The notes under the pieces are model-generated. The model saw nothing but the letters and a program-made list of their open reading frames with translations, searched no databases and had not been told where the DNA came from. From NCBI GenBank assembly GCA_963999645.1, contig CAXEUY010000003.1, forward strand, positions 75,183 through 139,182: a stretch of 64,000 bases of DNA, given 5' to 3'. Both the position numbers and the translations under genes were made by a program. The DNA is from MedAcidi-G1 sp002294285 (GTDB lineage: Bacteria > Actinomycetota > Acidimicrobiia > Acidimicrobiales > MedAcidi-G1). Of this stretch, positions 34,138-43,496 are shown piece by piece (the first letter of the stretch is position 1; the number at the start of each line of letters is the position of its first letter).

Positions 34138-36204
34138 TTGGGGGTACTTATCTCAAGCGAGTTAGAAGCCGAACAGGCTTACGTGGATCATGCTTATGAA
34201 TGCTTGGAGGCTGCAAAAGAGAGGGTATTTGACCTCACTTCAATGGTTGAAGTAGGCAAAGGAGGCACGAATCAAGCGCGTGTCGAGAGAGATGCCATTT
34301 GGGATTCCGTTTCTACACGTTTGGGCCAGCTAAACATGGGAGATGCCGCTCTTGTTTTTGGACGAATCGATCAAAATACTGACTCGGAAGTTTTTTATAT
34401 CGGCAGAGTAGGTGTATGGGATGACAGCCAGGATCCGGTAGTAGTTGATTGGCGCGCACCTATAGCGGAGTCATTTTATAGAGCGACTGGATCCGACCCC
34501 ATGGGTCTTGAGAGGCGCAGACATTTTGTGAGCCGAGGCAGAAATCTTCTCTCATTGGAAGATGAAATATTCGGTGACATTGAAAAATTTCGTGATGGAG
34601 AAGACTCTTCTTTGAAGGGTGAAGGCGCTCTCATAGCAGCTCTTGAAACGGCTCGAACTGGCCGGTTGCAAGACATCATAGGAACTATCCAAGGTGAGCA
34701 GGATGAAATAATCCGTGCTCCAATGTCAGGAGTGGTAGCAGTGCAAGGGGGCCCCGGCACTGGGAAAACGGTTGTAGCTTTACACAGAGCAGCCTATTTG
34801 TTGTACACGCACAGGTTTCCTCTTCAAGGGCAGGGTGTCCTTGTGGTGGGACCCAACCGTTTGTTTCTGGCCTACATCGAACAGGTTCTTCCATCGTTAG
34901 GAGAAGCCGGAGTTGAGATGGCTGCTCTGGGTGATTTAGTGGGAGCGATTCGAGTTGGAGATCACCGTGACACTGAAGAAGCATCGCGTTTGAAAGGTGA
35001 TCTGGCAATGGTCAAATTTTTGACCCGTGCGACAAAAATTCGTCAACGCCCTCTACGAGAAGATCTAAGAGTTGGATACGGAGTTCAGTGGTTGCATATA
35101 ACTGTTGAACAGACAGCTCAAATAGTCGCAGAAGCGCAGAGACGATATAGAACTCATAATGCCGCCCGCCGTTACATTGAAGAAGAGTTCTTCTCCACTC
35201 TTGCTTTAAGTTCAAATGAACTTATTGACAAAAAAACAGTTGAAAGCAGGCTCAAGGGGCAGATCGCCATAAGAGAAGCATTGGATTGGATGTGGCCTGT
35301 ACTGACACCTTCACAGTTGTTAAACGACACTTTTGGTTCCCGCGCACTGATAAAAGTTTCTGATCCGGAACTCACTGAACAGGAAGTGGACTCTTTGTAT
35401 AGAAGTCGAGAGTTCTTATCTAAGGAAATTACGTGGTCCGCTTCTGATGCAGCTCTTCTTGACGAGGCACTTGCGATCCTGGGACCAAGACCTGGTAAAA
35501 GAGAAGAAGACGCTGTTAGAACTTTCGGCCATATTGTGGTTGACGAGATTCAAGACCTTTCACCAATGGATTTAAGAATGCTTTCGAGAAGGTCTCTCAA
35601 TGGTTCCATGACTGTAGTTGGCGACATCGCTCAAGCGACGGGTGCGTGGGCCCACCAGAATTGGAAGAGTATTCTCCAGCACTTACCGGATCGTAAAGAA
35701 GTTAATATGCGTGAACTAACAATTGGTTATCGAATTCCAGCACCGTTAATGGAGTTAGCAGCAAAGGTGCTTTCTGAAGCCGCCCCTGAATTAAAACCGC
35801 CTACTTCTGTTAGAAGCGACGGTGAGGCCCCGATTTTCATTGAGGTCGATGATTCGTTCGCGCCTCTTTCAGGTGTGATAACTGAAGAACTCAAAAAAAC
35901 TGACTCTGGAAATCTTGCTGTGGTAGCAGCGAATTCACAAGTAGAAGAAATCGAAGAATTGCTGAATAGGGCAGAGATTGTTTTCGGACGCCCGAACCGT
36001 CGAGGATTAGACGAGCAAGTAGCAGTAGTTCCCGTGGGACTTGTTAAAGGGCTTGAAGTTGATGTTGTAATTGTTGTCGAGCCAAAAAGAATTATTGAAG
36101 AGCAGATTCAGGGAATGCGAGCTCTATACGTGGCTTTAACTCGTGCCACAAAACGGGTCATCGTTATTCACTCTGAAGAATTACCCGAAAATATGGAAAC
36201 TTAA
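34138..36204 (+). CDS. HelD/UvrD-like superfamily 1 ATPase (RNA polymerase recycling factor type)
   Basis: HelD-family motors remove stalled RNA polymerase from DNA; some actinobacterial members give rifamycin tolerance. 688 residues. The N-terminal coiled segment SELEAEQAYVDHAYECLEAA and the VVVDWRAPIAESFYRAT region are typical for HelD rather than UvrD. Walker A: QGGPGTGKTVVALHRAAYL (about 203-221). Walker B: VVDEIQDLSPMDLRML. Motif III-like VVGDIAQATG, motif IV region ELTIGYRIPAPLM, and ALYVALTRATKRV near the end. TTG start at 34138 taken because the N-terminal coil begins there; no ribosome site is clear. Confidence 0.85.
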   Translation: MGVLISSELEAEQAYVDHAYECLEAAKERVFDLTSMVEVGKGGTNQARVERDAIWDSVSTRLGQLNMGDAALVFGRIDQNTDSEVFYIGRVGVWDDSQDPVVVDWRAPIAESFYRATGSDPMGLERRRHFVSRGRNLLSLEDEIFGDIEKFRDGEDSSLKGEGALIAALETARTGRLQDIIGTIQGEQDEIIRAPMSGVVAVQGGPGTGKTVVALHRAAYLLYTHRFPLQGQGVLVVGPNRLFLAYIEQVLPSLGEAGVEMAALGDLVGAIRVGDHRDTEEASRLKGDLAMVKFLTRATKIRQRPLREDLRVGYGVQWLHITVEQTAQIVAEAQRRYRTHNAARRYIEEEFFSTLALSSNELIDKKTVESRLKGQIAIREALDWMWPVLTPSQLLNDTFGSRALIKVSDPELTEQEVDSLYRSREFLSKEITWSASDAALLDEALAILGPRPGKREEDAVRTFGHIVVDEIQDLSPMDLRMLSRRSLNGSMTVVGDIAQATGAWAHQNWKSILQHLPDRKEVNMRELTIGYRIPAPLMELAAKVLSEAAPELKPPTSVRSDGEAPIFIEVDDSFAPLSGVITEELKKTDSGNLAVVAANSQVEEIEELLNRAEIVFGRPNRRGLDEQVAVVPVGLVKGLEVDVVIVVEPKRIIEEQIQGMRALYVALTRATKRVIVIHSEELPENMET

Positions 36205-36209
36205 TTTAT

Positions 36210-37181
36210 TTAAGGCCCGATTTTTTTCAGTTTTGCCATTTCGTTGAAAAGCTCAATAGGTGTTTTGGCACTATTGTCGTCACCTAATTCTCTGAAAATT
36301 GCGTGTACATTCACAGCTATACGTTCCCATTCACCCCAGTCCTTAAAACCACCCAGATCTATCTCAGCTATCACTTCAGCAGCTGTCTGACCGTTAGCGT
36401 GCCGTTCTCGACACTCGTTATCAACAAAAGTGAGGTAATCACGAACGGCAGTAACCCCCGCTGCATCAGTTAAAGGACCGTGGCCTGGGATAATCACTTC
36501 AGCTTCTAATCCTAGAATGCGATCACATGCATCGATCCAGTTAGACACAGGACCGTCCCAGATTATTGGAGTTCCATGAATAAAAAGAATGTCACCACAG
36601 AAGACAGTTGCAGCATCTGGTAGGTGTACAAGCAAATCTCCAGATGTGTGGGCAGGTCCGACTTCTATTAGCTCTACTGTGCGACCACCAACATCGAGTT
36701 GCAATTCACCGCTGAAAGTACGGTCTGGTAAAGGTAATTCAATGTCACTAAATTCGAATGGTCCAAAAGCATCTTGTATATAAGAGTTAGTTGTTTCACC
36801 TAGATCTACTTTCATTAGAGCCTCTAAGGCCGATGGGGGGATTGCCTCCATTTCAACTGCCGCTGCGTTAGTGGTGATTATTTGAGCCCCGTTTTCACCA
36901 CCAACGAGACTATTTCCGTAGCAATGATCACCATTCGCATGTGTGTTAACTACAACATTTATGGGATGTGCTGAAGTCACTGAAGACATCGAATCAAGCA
37001 TGTTCTGAGTAAGTTTTAGATCAAAAAGAGTGTCTACTAGCAAGGATGACCATTCTGAAGCAATGAGTCCCGCATTGCTCCAACCCCAGCCGCCATCAGG
37101 TTGCAAATATGCGAAAACATTGTCAGCTACTTCATGCAGACCATGTGTGTAGGGAATGTTATTTAACTCTTTGTTCACCAA
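36210..37181 (-). CDS. MBL-fold metallo-hydrolase
   Basis: 323 residues. Metal-binding motif NTHANGDHCYGN (about 79-90; H-x-N-x-D-H form of the HxHxDH motif), next ligand in GPAHTSGDLLVHLP, Asp in FCGDILFIHG, and the last His in IIPGHGPLTDAAG. The region GTPIIWDGPVSNWIDACDRI is common to a subgroup annotated as cyclase- or lactonase-like hydrolases, function unknown. No signal peptide. Converges on the HelD-like gene with 5 bp between stops. Confidence 0.85.
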   Translation of the reverse strand: MVNKELNNIPYTHGLHEVADNVFAYLQPDGGWGWSNAGLIASEWSSLLVDTLFDLKLTQNMLDSMSSVTSAHPINVVVNTHANGDHCYGNSLVGGENGAQIITTNAAAVEMEAIPPSALEALMKVDLGETTNSYIQDAFGPFEFSDIELPLPDRTFSGELQLDVGGRTVELIEVGPAHTSGDLLVHLPDAATVFCGDILFIHGTPIIWDGPVSNWIDACDRILGLEAEVIIPGHGPLTDAAGVTAVRDYLTFVDNECRERHANGQTAAEVIAEIDLGGFKDWGEWERIAVNVHAIFRELGDDNSAKTPIELFNEMAKLKKIGP

Positions 37182-37220
37182 ATCAACTTTAGGCGAAGCG
37201 AGTATTAATTTAAGGGTTTG

Positions 37221-39929
37221 TCAGTTGTGAGAAATAGCGTCAAGAACATTGAGTCTTGAAGCTCTAAATGCTGGGAGAATTGAAGCCAAAATTCCAAACA
37301 AACCTGAGATGAGCATGTAGCGCAATAGTGATCCAAAAGGTATCGAGAGGATGCTGACGAAACTGTCTGGTATTGCTGCTGTTGCGGCAATACCAAAGAA
37401 CACTCCTATGGACACACCGAGAAGGCCTCCGAATAAAGCGATTATGACAGCTTCCCAGCGAACCATTCTTCTCATCTGGCGTCTTGTCATACCTACTGCC
37501 CTCAACAGGCCAAGCTCGCGAGTTTGTTCATAAACGGACAGTGCCAAGGTGTTGGTTATGCCTAACACGGCTATCAGCAATGAGAGAGCAAGAAAGGTGG
37601 TAATTACACTCAATACCTGGTCCAATTGTTGTTCGATCCCTTCGCGGTATTCAGCCCTGTCATCGACAGAGAGTTGCGGATACTCCTGTGTGTAGGTCTC
37701 AACGGAAGCCCTTGCTAGTTCTGGGTCAGCATCAGGGTTGAATAGAATACTTAGGAAGCTGTCTTGAGTTTGAGGGAAATAACGATCGAAAGTTTCTATA
37801 TCGATAACCCAGTTGCCCAACATGGCATCATTTTCGAAAATTGCCGCGACTGTTAGAGATTCTTCATTGCCTCCTGGGAAGGTCACATAGATGGGGTCTC
37901 CTACTTTCAAACCTTTTTCCGTGGCAGGGTCTTCATGGATAAGAATTGTTCCTGCAGTCGTTGGTGCAGCAGGGTTTTCGGGTGACCCCTGACTTATCTC
38001 CAGATTCATATGAGACTCCATTAGGGCAAAATCAGTACTTGAAACGTCTTTCAAATCACCGTCCACACCTAAGGCATCAAAAGTCCACCTGTATGAGACA
38101 ACAGAATCAATTAGATCCGGTCTAGCATCGCTTAACTCTCTTAGCTCATCTCCCAAGTCGCTTGAAAATCCTTGAAAATCGCCACCAAACCCATCTACTG
38201 AAACAACTAGATCCATAGAAGTACTGTCTTCTATCAAGTCAATAAAAGTTGCTTTCAATGAACTACTGACTACTGCAGCCAAACTTACGAGTGCTAACCC
38301 GATTGTAAGAGCGGCAGCTGTTGCAGCTGTACGCCTTGGCCTACGCGCAGCATTTTCTCTGGCAAGTCGTCCTGGGATTTTGAATAAACGCTGTATAGGT
38401 CTTCCGAAAAAATTTGCCACCGGTTTAGTAGCTATGGGGCTAAGCATGTAGACGCCACCAAAGCTAGATATAGCACCGGTACCTAGGAGCCATAGAATTC
38501 CTCCTGTATCCAAATCTAGAATCATCCCTAAAATCAATTCAGCGATACCGATCAAAGTAATGGCACCACCGAACAAGAGCCTTCTTCTAAGACTCGTCGG
38601 AGTGAAACTGATTTCTTCACGCATGGCGGCAATTGGGGCGATAGAGCGTGTACGGCGTGCGGGGAGTATCGAAGACAGCACTGTTGCGCCAATACTTACA
38701 CAAGCTGCCACAATAATTGTCCTGGGCTTCATCGGTAATACACCCGGCAGAGCTCCAAAGCCTACGGATTCGAGCAATTCTCGTAAGCCGAGGGCGAGCA
38801 GGTACCCAACACCTAAACCTACTCCCGTCGCAATTACGCCGATTATTACAGCTTCTAAAATAACTGAACGGAAAACTTGACGTGTGGTAGCTCCAAGTGC
38901 GCGTAGAAGTGCTAGTTCACGTACGCGCTGACCAAGAACAATTGAAAACGTATTGTTTATTATGAAGGCGCTGACAATTACCGCAATAATCGCAAAAGCT
39001 AATAAAACACCCGATAGAACATTCAGAAAAGAGTTGAAGTCATCTCGTTGCTCTTCAATCAGAGTGTCTTTGTCTACAACTTCGAGTTGAATGTTCCCAA
39101 GAAAATCCAAAGCAGCTTTTTGCTCTTCAGGCAGTGCCGACATAGCTGCCAGAAAATCTTCTGCGAATAAGTCCAAGCGGTTTTGAATGCTGGCAGCGAC
39201 CTTTCCATGATCAGATCCAGGCGAGACAGCTACGTTCAGGTAGTCATACGTTCCCTCATAGTCCAGAAAAATATGGGAGGTACGTTCTTCGAAAGCAGCA
39301 AGAGTTGCTCCAAAGTTTTTATTCTCTGTAGGTGATCGCCAGTTCGCAATCCCCGTGAGAGTAAAAAGACGGTTTCCTATTGGACCGCTTACTTTGTATA
39401 CCTCACCGATTTCAAAATCAAAATCTTCAGCAGTTTTTTTGTCGACAATGAATTCACCCACAACCGAAGAATCGCCAATATCCCCAGTCCATTCAGGAGG
39501 TCTGCCCTCGTAGATAAAAAACTCTTGCAACGGACCGGAATCCGTGAAGTAGTTCATTCCAAATTGGGGAGCACCGCGAGTTGAAGTTGCTTTAGGGTTG
39601 CCTTCATCGTCAGTGACTATCGGAATCACGTTCCAAGCCATAATCTGACCGCTCACAGCTTCCACTCCTGGGATGTCGTCTGTGACTACTTCTAACAATT
39701 CTTCTGGTACAGGTAGTCGATTGAACCTCTCTCCGTCCTGCACGGAAGCACGAACATTGAAATCAACATCTCCGATTATGTCGACTGAAAGTTCATCAAA
39801 AGAACTGCGAAGTTTGTCTGTGAGTACAAACGATGTGGACATAAAAGCCACACCTAGGACAACGGCGAAAGTAGTCAGCGCATAACGGAGTTTCCTGCCG
39901 CGAATATTCCGAAGAGTGAGCCCAAACAT
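37221..39929 (-). CDS. ABC transporter permease, MacB/FtsX type
   Basis: 902 residues with the duplicated FtsX architecture: first membrane segment at about 14-35 (RYALTTFAVVLGVAFMSTSF), a large extracytoplasmic domain, three membrane segments around 305-430 (FAIIAVIVSAFIINNTFSIVLG, VILEAVIIGVIATGVGLGVG), then a second copy after LARENAARRPRRTAATAAALTIG and three closing segments with SLLIAVLGITNTLALSVYEQ and RELGLLRAVGMTRRQMRRMV. Such permeases export lipoproteins, peptides or drugs, or act mechanically on the envelope. The partner ATPase is 3 nt upstream. Cargo unknown. Confidence 0.9.
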   Translation of the reverse strand: MFGLTLRNIRGRKLRYALTTFAVVLGVAFMSTSFVLTDKLRSSFDELSVDIIGDVDFNVRASVQDGERFNRLPVPEELLEVVTDDIPGVEAVSGQIMAWNVIPIVTDDEGNPKATSTRGAPQFGMNYFTDSGPLQEFFIYEGRPPEWTGDIGDSSVVGEFIVDKKTAEDFDFEIGEVYKVSGPIGNRLFTLTGIANWRSPTENKNFGATLAAFEERTSHIFLDYEGTYDYLNVAVSPGSDHGKVAASIQNRLDLFAEDFLAAMSALPEEQKAALDFLGNIQLEVVDKDTLIEEQRDDFNSFLNVLSGVLLAFAIIAVIVSAFIINNTFSIVLGQRVRELALLRALGATTRQVFRSVILEAVIIGVIATGVGLGVGYLLALGLRELLESVGFGALPGVLPMKPRTIIVAACVSIGATVLSSILPARRTRSIAPIAAMREEISFTPTSLRRRLLFGGAITLIGIAELILGMILDLDTGGILWLLGTGAISSFGGVYMLSPIATKPVANFFGRPIQRLFKIPGRLARENAARRPRRTAATAAALTIGLALVSLAAVVSSSLKATFIDLIEDSTSMDLVVSVDGFGGDFQGFSSDLGDELRELSDARPDLIDSVVSYRWTFDALGVDGDLKDVSSTDFALMESHMNLEISQGSPENPAAPTTAGTILIHEDPATEKGLKVGDPIYVTFPGGNEESLTVAAIFENDAMLGNWVIDIETFDRYFPQTQDSFLSILFNPDADPELARASVETYTQEYPQLSVDDRAEYREGIEQQLDQVLSVITTFLALSLLIAVLGITNTLALSVYEQTRELGLLRAVGMTRRQMRRMVRWEAVIIALFGGLLGVSIGVFFGIAATAAIPDSFVSILSIPFGSLLRYMLISGLFGILASILPAFRASRLNVLDAISHN

Positions 39930-39932
39930 GAA

Positions 39933-40673
39933 TCAGTTGGAGAAGTTCTTTATGTTGTCCAGAATTTGATCAGCAGTCGGGTCTACCATCTCATCGACAA
40001 TTTTTCCATCACCTAAAAAAAGTACTCGGTGGGCTCGTGCAGCTGCCTGTGCGTCGTGGGTGACCATGACCATCGTTTGATCAAGTTCTTCAACAGCGTG
40101 TCTGAGAAAATCTAGTACTTCGTCACCGGTTTTAGAATCAAGGTTTCCCGTTGGTTCATCGGCAAAAACTATCTCAGGTTTTGAAACAAGTGCTCTTGCG
40201 ACAGCCACTCGTTGTTGCTGCCCGCCGGACAGTTCATCTGGTCGGTGTTTCAAACGGTCTGCGATACCTACCGCCTGTAGAACCTGATCCATCCATTCAT
40301 TATCAGGTTTTGTTCCAGCAAGATCTAAAGGAAGGGTCGTGTTTTCCTTAGCAGTCAAAGTAGGCAAAAGATTAAATGCTTGAAAAACAAAACCGACCTT
40401 GTTTCTCCTCAGAAGAGTTAGGTCTTTGTCAGAAAGGCTTCCAAGTTCTGTTTCTCCGATATGAACCGTTCCTGAAGTGAGGTTGTCAAGACCGGCTGAA
40501 CAATGCATGAGAGTTGATTTGCCGGATCCCGACGGTCCCATAATCGCAGTGAATTTTCCTTTTTCGAATTCGACTGTCACATCGTCGAGAGCGCGTACCT
40601 CTGTTTCCCCTGAACCATAGATTTTGCTGCCATTAGTGACGCGTGCTGCCGCGTTTGAATTGTTTGTAGACAC
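39933..40673 (-). CDS. ABC transporter ATP-binding protein, LolD/MacB type
   Basis: 246 residues. Walker A GPSGSGKSTLMH (about 46-57), Q-loop FVFQAFNLLPTLTAKENT, signature ELSGGQQQRVAVARALV, Walker B EIVFADEPTGNLDS, H-loop MVMVTHDAQAAARA. The NLDSKTG sequence after Walker B is the usual mark of MacB/LolD-type ATPases that pair with FtsX permeases. Encoded 3 nt before the permease gene, divergent from the GNAT gene. Confidence 0.93.
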   Translation of the reverse strand: MSTNNSNAAARVTNGSKIYGSGETEVRALDDVTVEFEKGKFTAIMGPSGSGKSTLMHCSAGLDNLTSGTVHIGETELGSLSDKDLTLLRRNKVGFVFQAFNLLPTLTAKENTTLPLDLAGTKPDNEWMDQVLQAVGIADRLKHRPDELSGGQQQRVAVARALVSKPEIVFADEPTGNLDSKTGDEVLDFLRHAVEELDQTMVMVTHDAQAAARAHRVLFLGDGKIVDEMVDPTADQILDNIKNFSN

Positions 40674-40718
40674 AATAAAAGGATACGTTCTGATTAGGAA
40701 AAAAACGTGGGAGGCAGT

Positions 40719-41222
40719 GTGTCAGTTGACACTTTAAGAGATTTTTCTGACTATGACCTTGAAGAGGTTCTTGTTTTGAATAATTCAGCTGCACCGGCAG
40801 TAAATGAATTGACAGCCTCAGATTTGGAGTGGTTCGCAGAAGTTTCTCATCTTTTTCTGGTTTCAGAGAGGGAAGTAGATGAAAAAACTCAAATCACAGG
40901 ATTTCTAATCGGTTTAACAGGGACTGGTGTTGACTATGAAAGCGTCAACTACAAATGGTTCACCAGCAGGTACGAAAGTTTCTTGTATGTAGATCGAGTA
41001 GTTGTAGATAGTTCCTCCTGGGGTCAGGGGAACGGTCGTCGTTTCTATGAAGCGCTTGTCAGCTCAGGTTCGAACGAACCTTTCATGTGCGCTGAAGTGA
41101 ACATAAAACCCAGAAACGAAAGGTCACTAGCTTTTCATGAAAAATTCGGTTTCGTGCCTGTGGGGGAACAAGACACAGAAGGCGGTTCTAAAAGAGTTCG
41201 GATGATGGAATACAGAATTTAA
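40719..41222 (+). CDS. GNAT family N-acetyltransferase
   Basis: 167 residues from the GTG at 40719, chosen because GGGAGG lies 5 nt before it (an upstream in-frame GTG at 40707 overlaps that site). GNAT fold: ITGFLIGLTGTGVDYESVNYK, YVDRVVVDSSSWGQGNGRRFYEAL with the acetyl-CoA loop in variant form (WGQGNGRR), and CAEVNIKPRNERSLAFHEKFG, the C-terminal signature. Substrate unknown. Converges with a 59-residue zinc-ribbon gene by a 4-nt overlap of stops. Confidence 0.82.
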   Translation: MSVDTLRDFSDYDLEEVLVLNNSAAPAVNELTASDLEWFAEVSHLFLVSEREVDEKTQITGFLIGLTGTGVDYESVNYKWFTSRYESFLYVDRVVVDSSSWGQGNGRRFYEALVSSGSNEPFMCAEVNIKPRNERSLAFHEKFGFVPVGEQDTEGGSKRVRMMEYRI

Positions 41223-41398
41223 TTCTGTTCGTCTTTTACCAGTGTCATTCCTAAAGGTTTCTTGCCGGGAGAACCACAGTGCCAACACGGTTCAAGAGGT
41301 CTGCCTCGCCAGGTGACCTCACATTGTTGGCAGACAAGAGTAACCCTGTCGATCCAACTATCCCCGCCTTCATCACCCTCTATGGGTAGCAACGCCAT
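41219..41398 (-). CDS. Small zinc-ribbon protein (59 residues)
   Basis: A short gene from the ATG at 41398 to TAA at 41221-41219. The product has a two-pair cysteine layout CQQC...CWHC (residues 23-26 and 38-41), with TLVCQQCEVTWRGRPLEPC and WHCGSPGKKPLG in context, which is a rubredoxin- or zinc-ribbon-like fold. Acidic N-terminus (EGDEGGDSWIDR). The convincing Cys pattern and the fit between the flanking genes support a real gene; its stop overlaps the GNAT stop by 4 nt on the opposite strand. Divergent from the cyclophilin gene. Function unknown. Confidence 0.72.
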   Translation of the reverse strand: MALLPIEGDEGGDSWIDRVTLVCQQCEVTWRGRPLEPCWHCGSPGKKPLGMTLVKDEQN

Positions 41399-41427
41399 AC
41401 GCGCAAATTAACCAATTCACGCGCGTA
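41398..41427. promoter_or_regulatory. Inverted repeat between the zinc-ribbon and cyclophilin genes
   Basis: TACGCGC (41398-41404) is the reverse complement of GCGCGTA (41421-41427), with AATT and AATT also mirrored inside. It begins at the zinc-ribbon start codon, so a bound protein would block that gene and might act on the divergent cyclophilin promoter. Confidence 0.35.
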
Positions 41428-41500
41428 GGGGTGTGATCCTCCCAATAAAGGCTTAACGTCAGGGGTCTAGGACAATAAAAAAAAGTAAAAAAAGGAAGTA

Positions 41501-42064
41501 ATGATGGATGAAAACATCCCAAATCCAGATGGTTCAAGTGAACGCCGAACCCAGTTTGATGCGCCACCGCCGATGGTTATAGACCCTGAAAAAAATTATG
41601 TAGCTGAAATGGTTACAACAGCCGGAACGATGAAAATTTCTTTAAATTCAAGCCGAGCTCCAAAGACGGTCAACAATTTCGTTTTTCTGGCACGTTGGCA
41701 TTATTACGATGGAATAATTTTTCACCGTGTAATAAGGGATTTCGTTATTCAAGGTGGAGATCCACAAGGTACAGGTATGGGTGGACCCGGATACCGGTTT
41801 GAAGATGAACTACCAAATAGCGGCGAATATCAGATCGGATCTTTAGCCATGGCCAATGCAGGTCCTGATACCAATGGAAGCCAGTTTTTCGTTATAACAG
41901 GCCCCTCCGGAGTTGGTTTACCTCCGAGCTATTCACTGTTTGGTCAAGTCATAGACGGATTAGAAGTTGCTGAAAAGATCCAGTCCACACCCACAGGTCC
42001 GCAAGACCGACCCGTGGAAGACGTGGTTATCGAATCTGTGACAATTTCGGAGATCGAAGGTTAA
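41501..42064 (+). CDS. Cyclophilin-type peptidyl-prolyl isomerase
   Basis: Speeds cis-trans isomerisation of X-Pro bonds. 187 residues; AAAGGAAG lies before the ATG pair at 41501/41504. After a 30-residue Pro-rich head (no signal peptide) the cyclophilin core shows TTAGTMKISLNSSRAPKTVN, the active-site FHRVIRDFVIQGGDPQGTG with the catalytic Arg, SLAMANAGPDTNGSQFFVI, and YSLFGQVIDGLEVAEKI. Cytoplasmic. Converges with the MFS gene after 4 bp. Confidence 0.93.
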   Translation: MMDENIPNPDGSSERRTQFDAPPPMVIDPEKNYVAEMVTTAGTMKISLNSSRAPKTVNNFVFLARWHYYDGIIFHRVIRDFVIQGGDPQGTGMGGPGYRFEDELPNSGEYQIGSLAMANAGPDTNGSQFFVITGPSGVGLPPSYSLFGQVIDGLEVAEKIQSTPTGPQDRPVEDVVIESVTISEIEG

Positions 42065-42068
42065 ATTC

Positions 42069-43496
42069 TCATTCCGTCGGTTCTTTAATTCTGGCTGCAA
42101 GGAATGCCGCTAACAGAGCGGTTATTCCGGCAGCTAGATGGATTGCCATAAAACGTGAACCACTGGTGCTTGTTCCAAGCATTGCTGTCGCAAGAGTTAT
42201 ACCGACAGTTCCCCCTACCATTTGAAGCATGTTCAAAGAGCCTCCTGCGACTCCGAGATCTTGATCCCCGGCGGCTAAAGTTGTGGTATTGGCAATAGTC
42301 GCTCGTATATAGCCACTACCGGCACCTGCCAGTCCGGCCCCGAGAATGAAAACCACCAACCATTTTTGTTGTGCTCCCACACCGGCGATTAACATCGCTG
42401 TAGCGAAAACTAAACAGCCAGTTATCGAAACACGTCTAGCTCCTCTGTCTAAATCGTGTGTGCCGCCAAGTTTTGCCGCAATAGCGAAAGCCAACGGACG
42501 GGGAAGCATGAGAAGGCCGATAATTGTAGGTCTGAAACCCCAACGGCGTTCCAAAAGAAAAGGGGCGATAATCATCGCTCCCATGTAAGCAGCTTGCAAA
42601 ATTGCTTGAACGGCTATCGGTAGCGTGAAATTAGGTTTAGCCATCAATTTCGGAGGCAACAAAGGCATTTTCGTTTTGTTTTCAATATTTCTGAAAGCTA
42701 TAAGTGCCAATGGCGAAATTATTGCTGAAAAAATAACTACTGGATGCTCCCAACCCCATACGATTCCTCTGTTCACCGCCACCAAAAGAGCGCCCACCCC
42801 TATGCCGAGAGTAAGAGCTCCTGGAATGTCGAAACTTACATCAGATTGTTTCTGGGTTTCAGGAAGAGTTTTAGCTCCAATAAAAAGAGCGACTACGACG
42901 AGCAAACCTTGAACGACGAAAAGTGTTCTCCACCCCAACCATTCAATTAAAGGTCCTCCAGTGACCACCCCTAAAGCTGGAGACAATGCAACGACGGCCA
43001 TCCACAGTCCCAAGGCTTTCGAACGCTCTTTTCGGCCGTAAACCGAGAGGATAATAGCCATAGCTGATGGTCCCGCTGCAGCAGTTGCTGCTTGAGTTAG
43101 TGTCCTCATGAAAATCAGAGAACCGACATTCCATGACAGTGCAGTCAGTAGAGCTAAAACACCACCGAGTAAAAAACTTGCGAGATAAGTTCGCCTATGT
43201 CCGTGCAAGTCTCCTAATTTGCCTGCAATTGGAGTTATGACAGCAAAAGCCAACAAAGGGGCAGCTAGAACCCAAGTTACTGAGTCGTCAGTAGTCCCTA
43301 AATCCTGTGCAACTCGTGGAAGGGAAGCTGAAAGAACAGTTACGGGGTAACTACTGGTTGCTGTTCCAAAAAGAGCTGAAAAGAGGACGATTTTCGGGTA
43401 GTCGGATCTTTCAGAGAGCTCTTCGCGGTTCGAACTCCAAAATTTTAGTTTTGAAAGGGGTTTTTCTTCATTCTCCATAGATGCTATTAATTCCAA
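42069..43496 (-). CDS. MFS transporter, DHA2 (EmrB/QacA-like) drug-exporter family
   Basis: 475 residues, 12-14 membrane segments. Motif A in the form GKLGDLHGHRRTYLASFLLG (about 90-109) and motif C-like ALSPALGVVTGGPLIEWLGWR, the mark of proton-coupled exporters of the DHA groups. A charged cytoplasmic head of about 30 residues precedes the first segment. Substrate unknown; multidrug export is a family default. The start overlaps the HAD gene end by 10 nt on the same strand. Confidence 0.87.
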   Translation of the reverse strand: MELIASMENEEKPLSKLKFWSSNREELSERSDYPKIVLFSALFGTATSSYPVTVLSASLPRVAQDLGTTDDSVTWVLAAPLLAFAVITPIAGKLGDLHGHRRTYLASFLLGGVLALLTALSWNVGSLIFMRTLTQAATAAAGPSAMAIILSVYGRKERSKALGLWMAVVALSPALGVVTGGPLIEWLGWRTLFVVQGLLVVVALFIGAKTLPETQKQSDVSFDIPGALTLGIGVGALLVAVNRGIVWGWEHPVVIFSAIISPLALIAFRNIENKTKMPLLPPKLMAKPNFTLPIAVQAILQAAYMGAMIIAPFLLERRWGFRPTIIGLLMLPRPLAFAIAAKLGGTHDLDRGARRVSITGCLVFATAMLIAGVGAQQKWLVVFILGAGLAGAGSGYIRATIANTTTLAAGDQDLGVAGGSLNMLQMVGGTVGITLATAMLGTSTSGSRFMAIHLAAGITALLAAFLAARIKEPTE

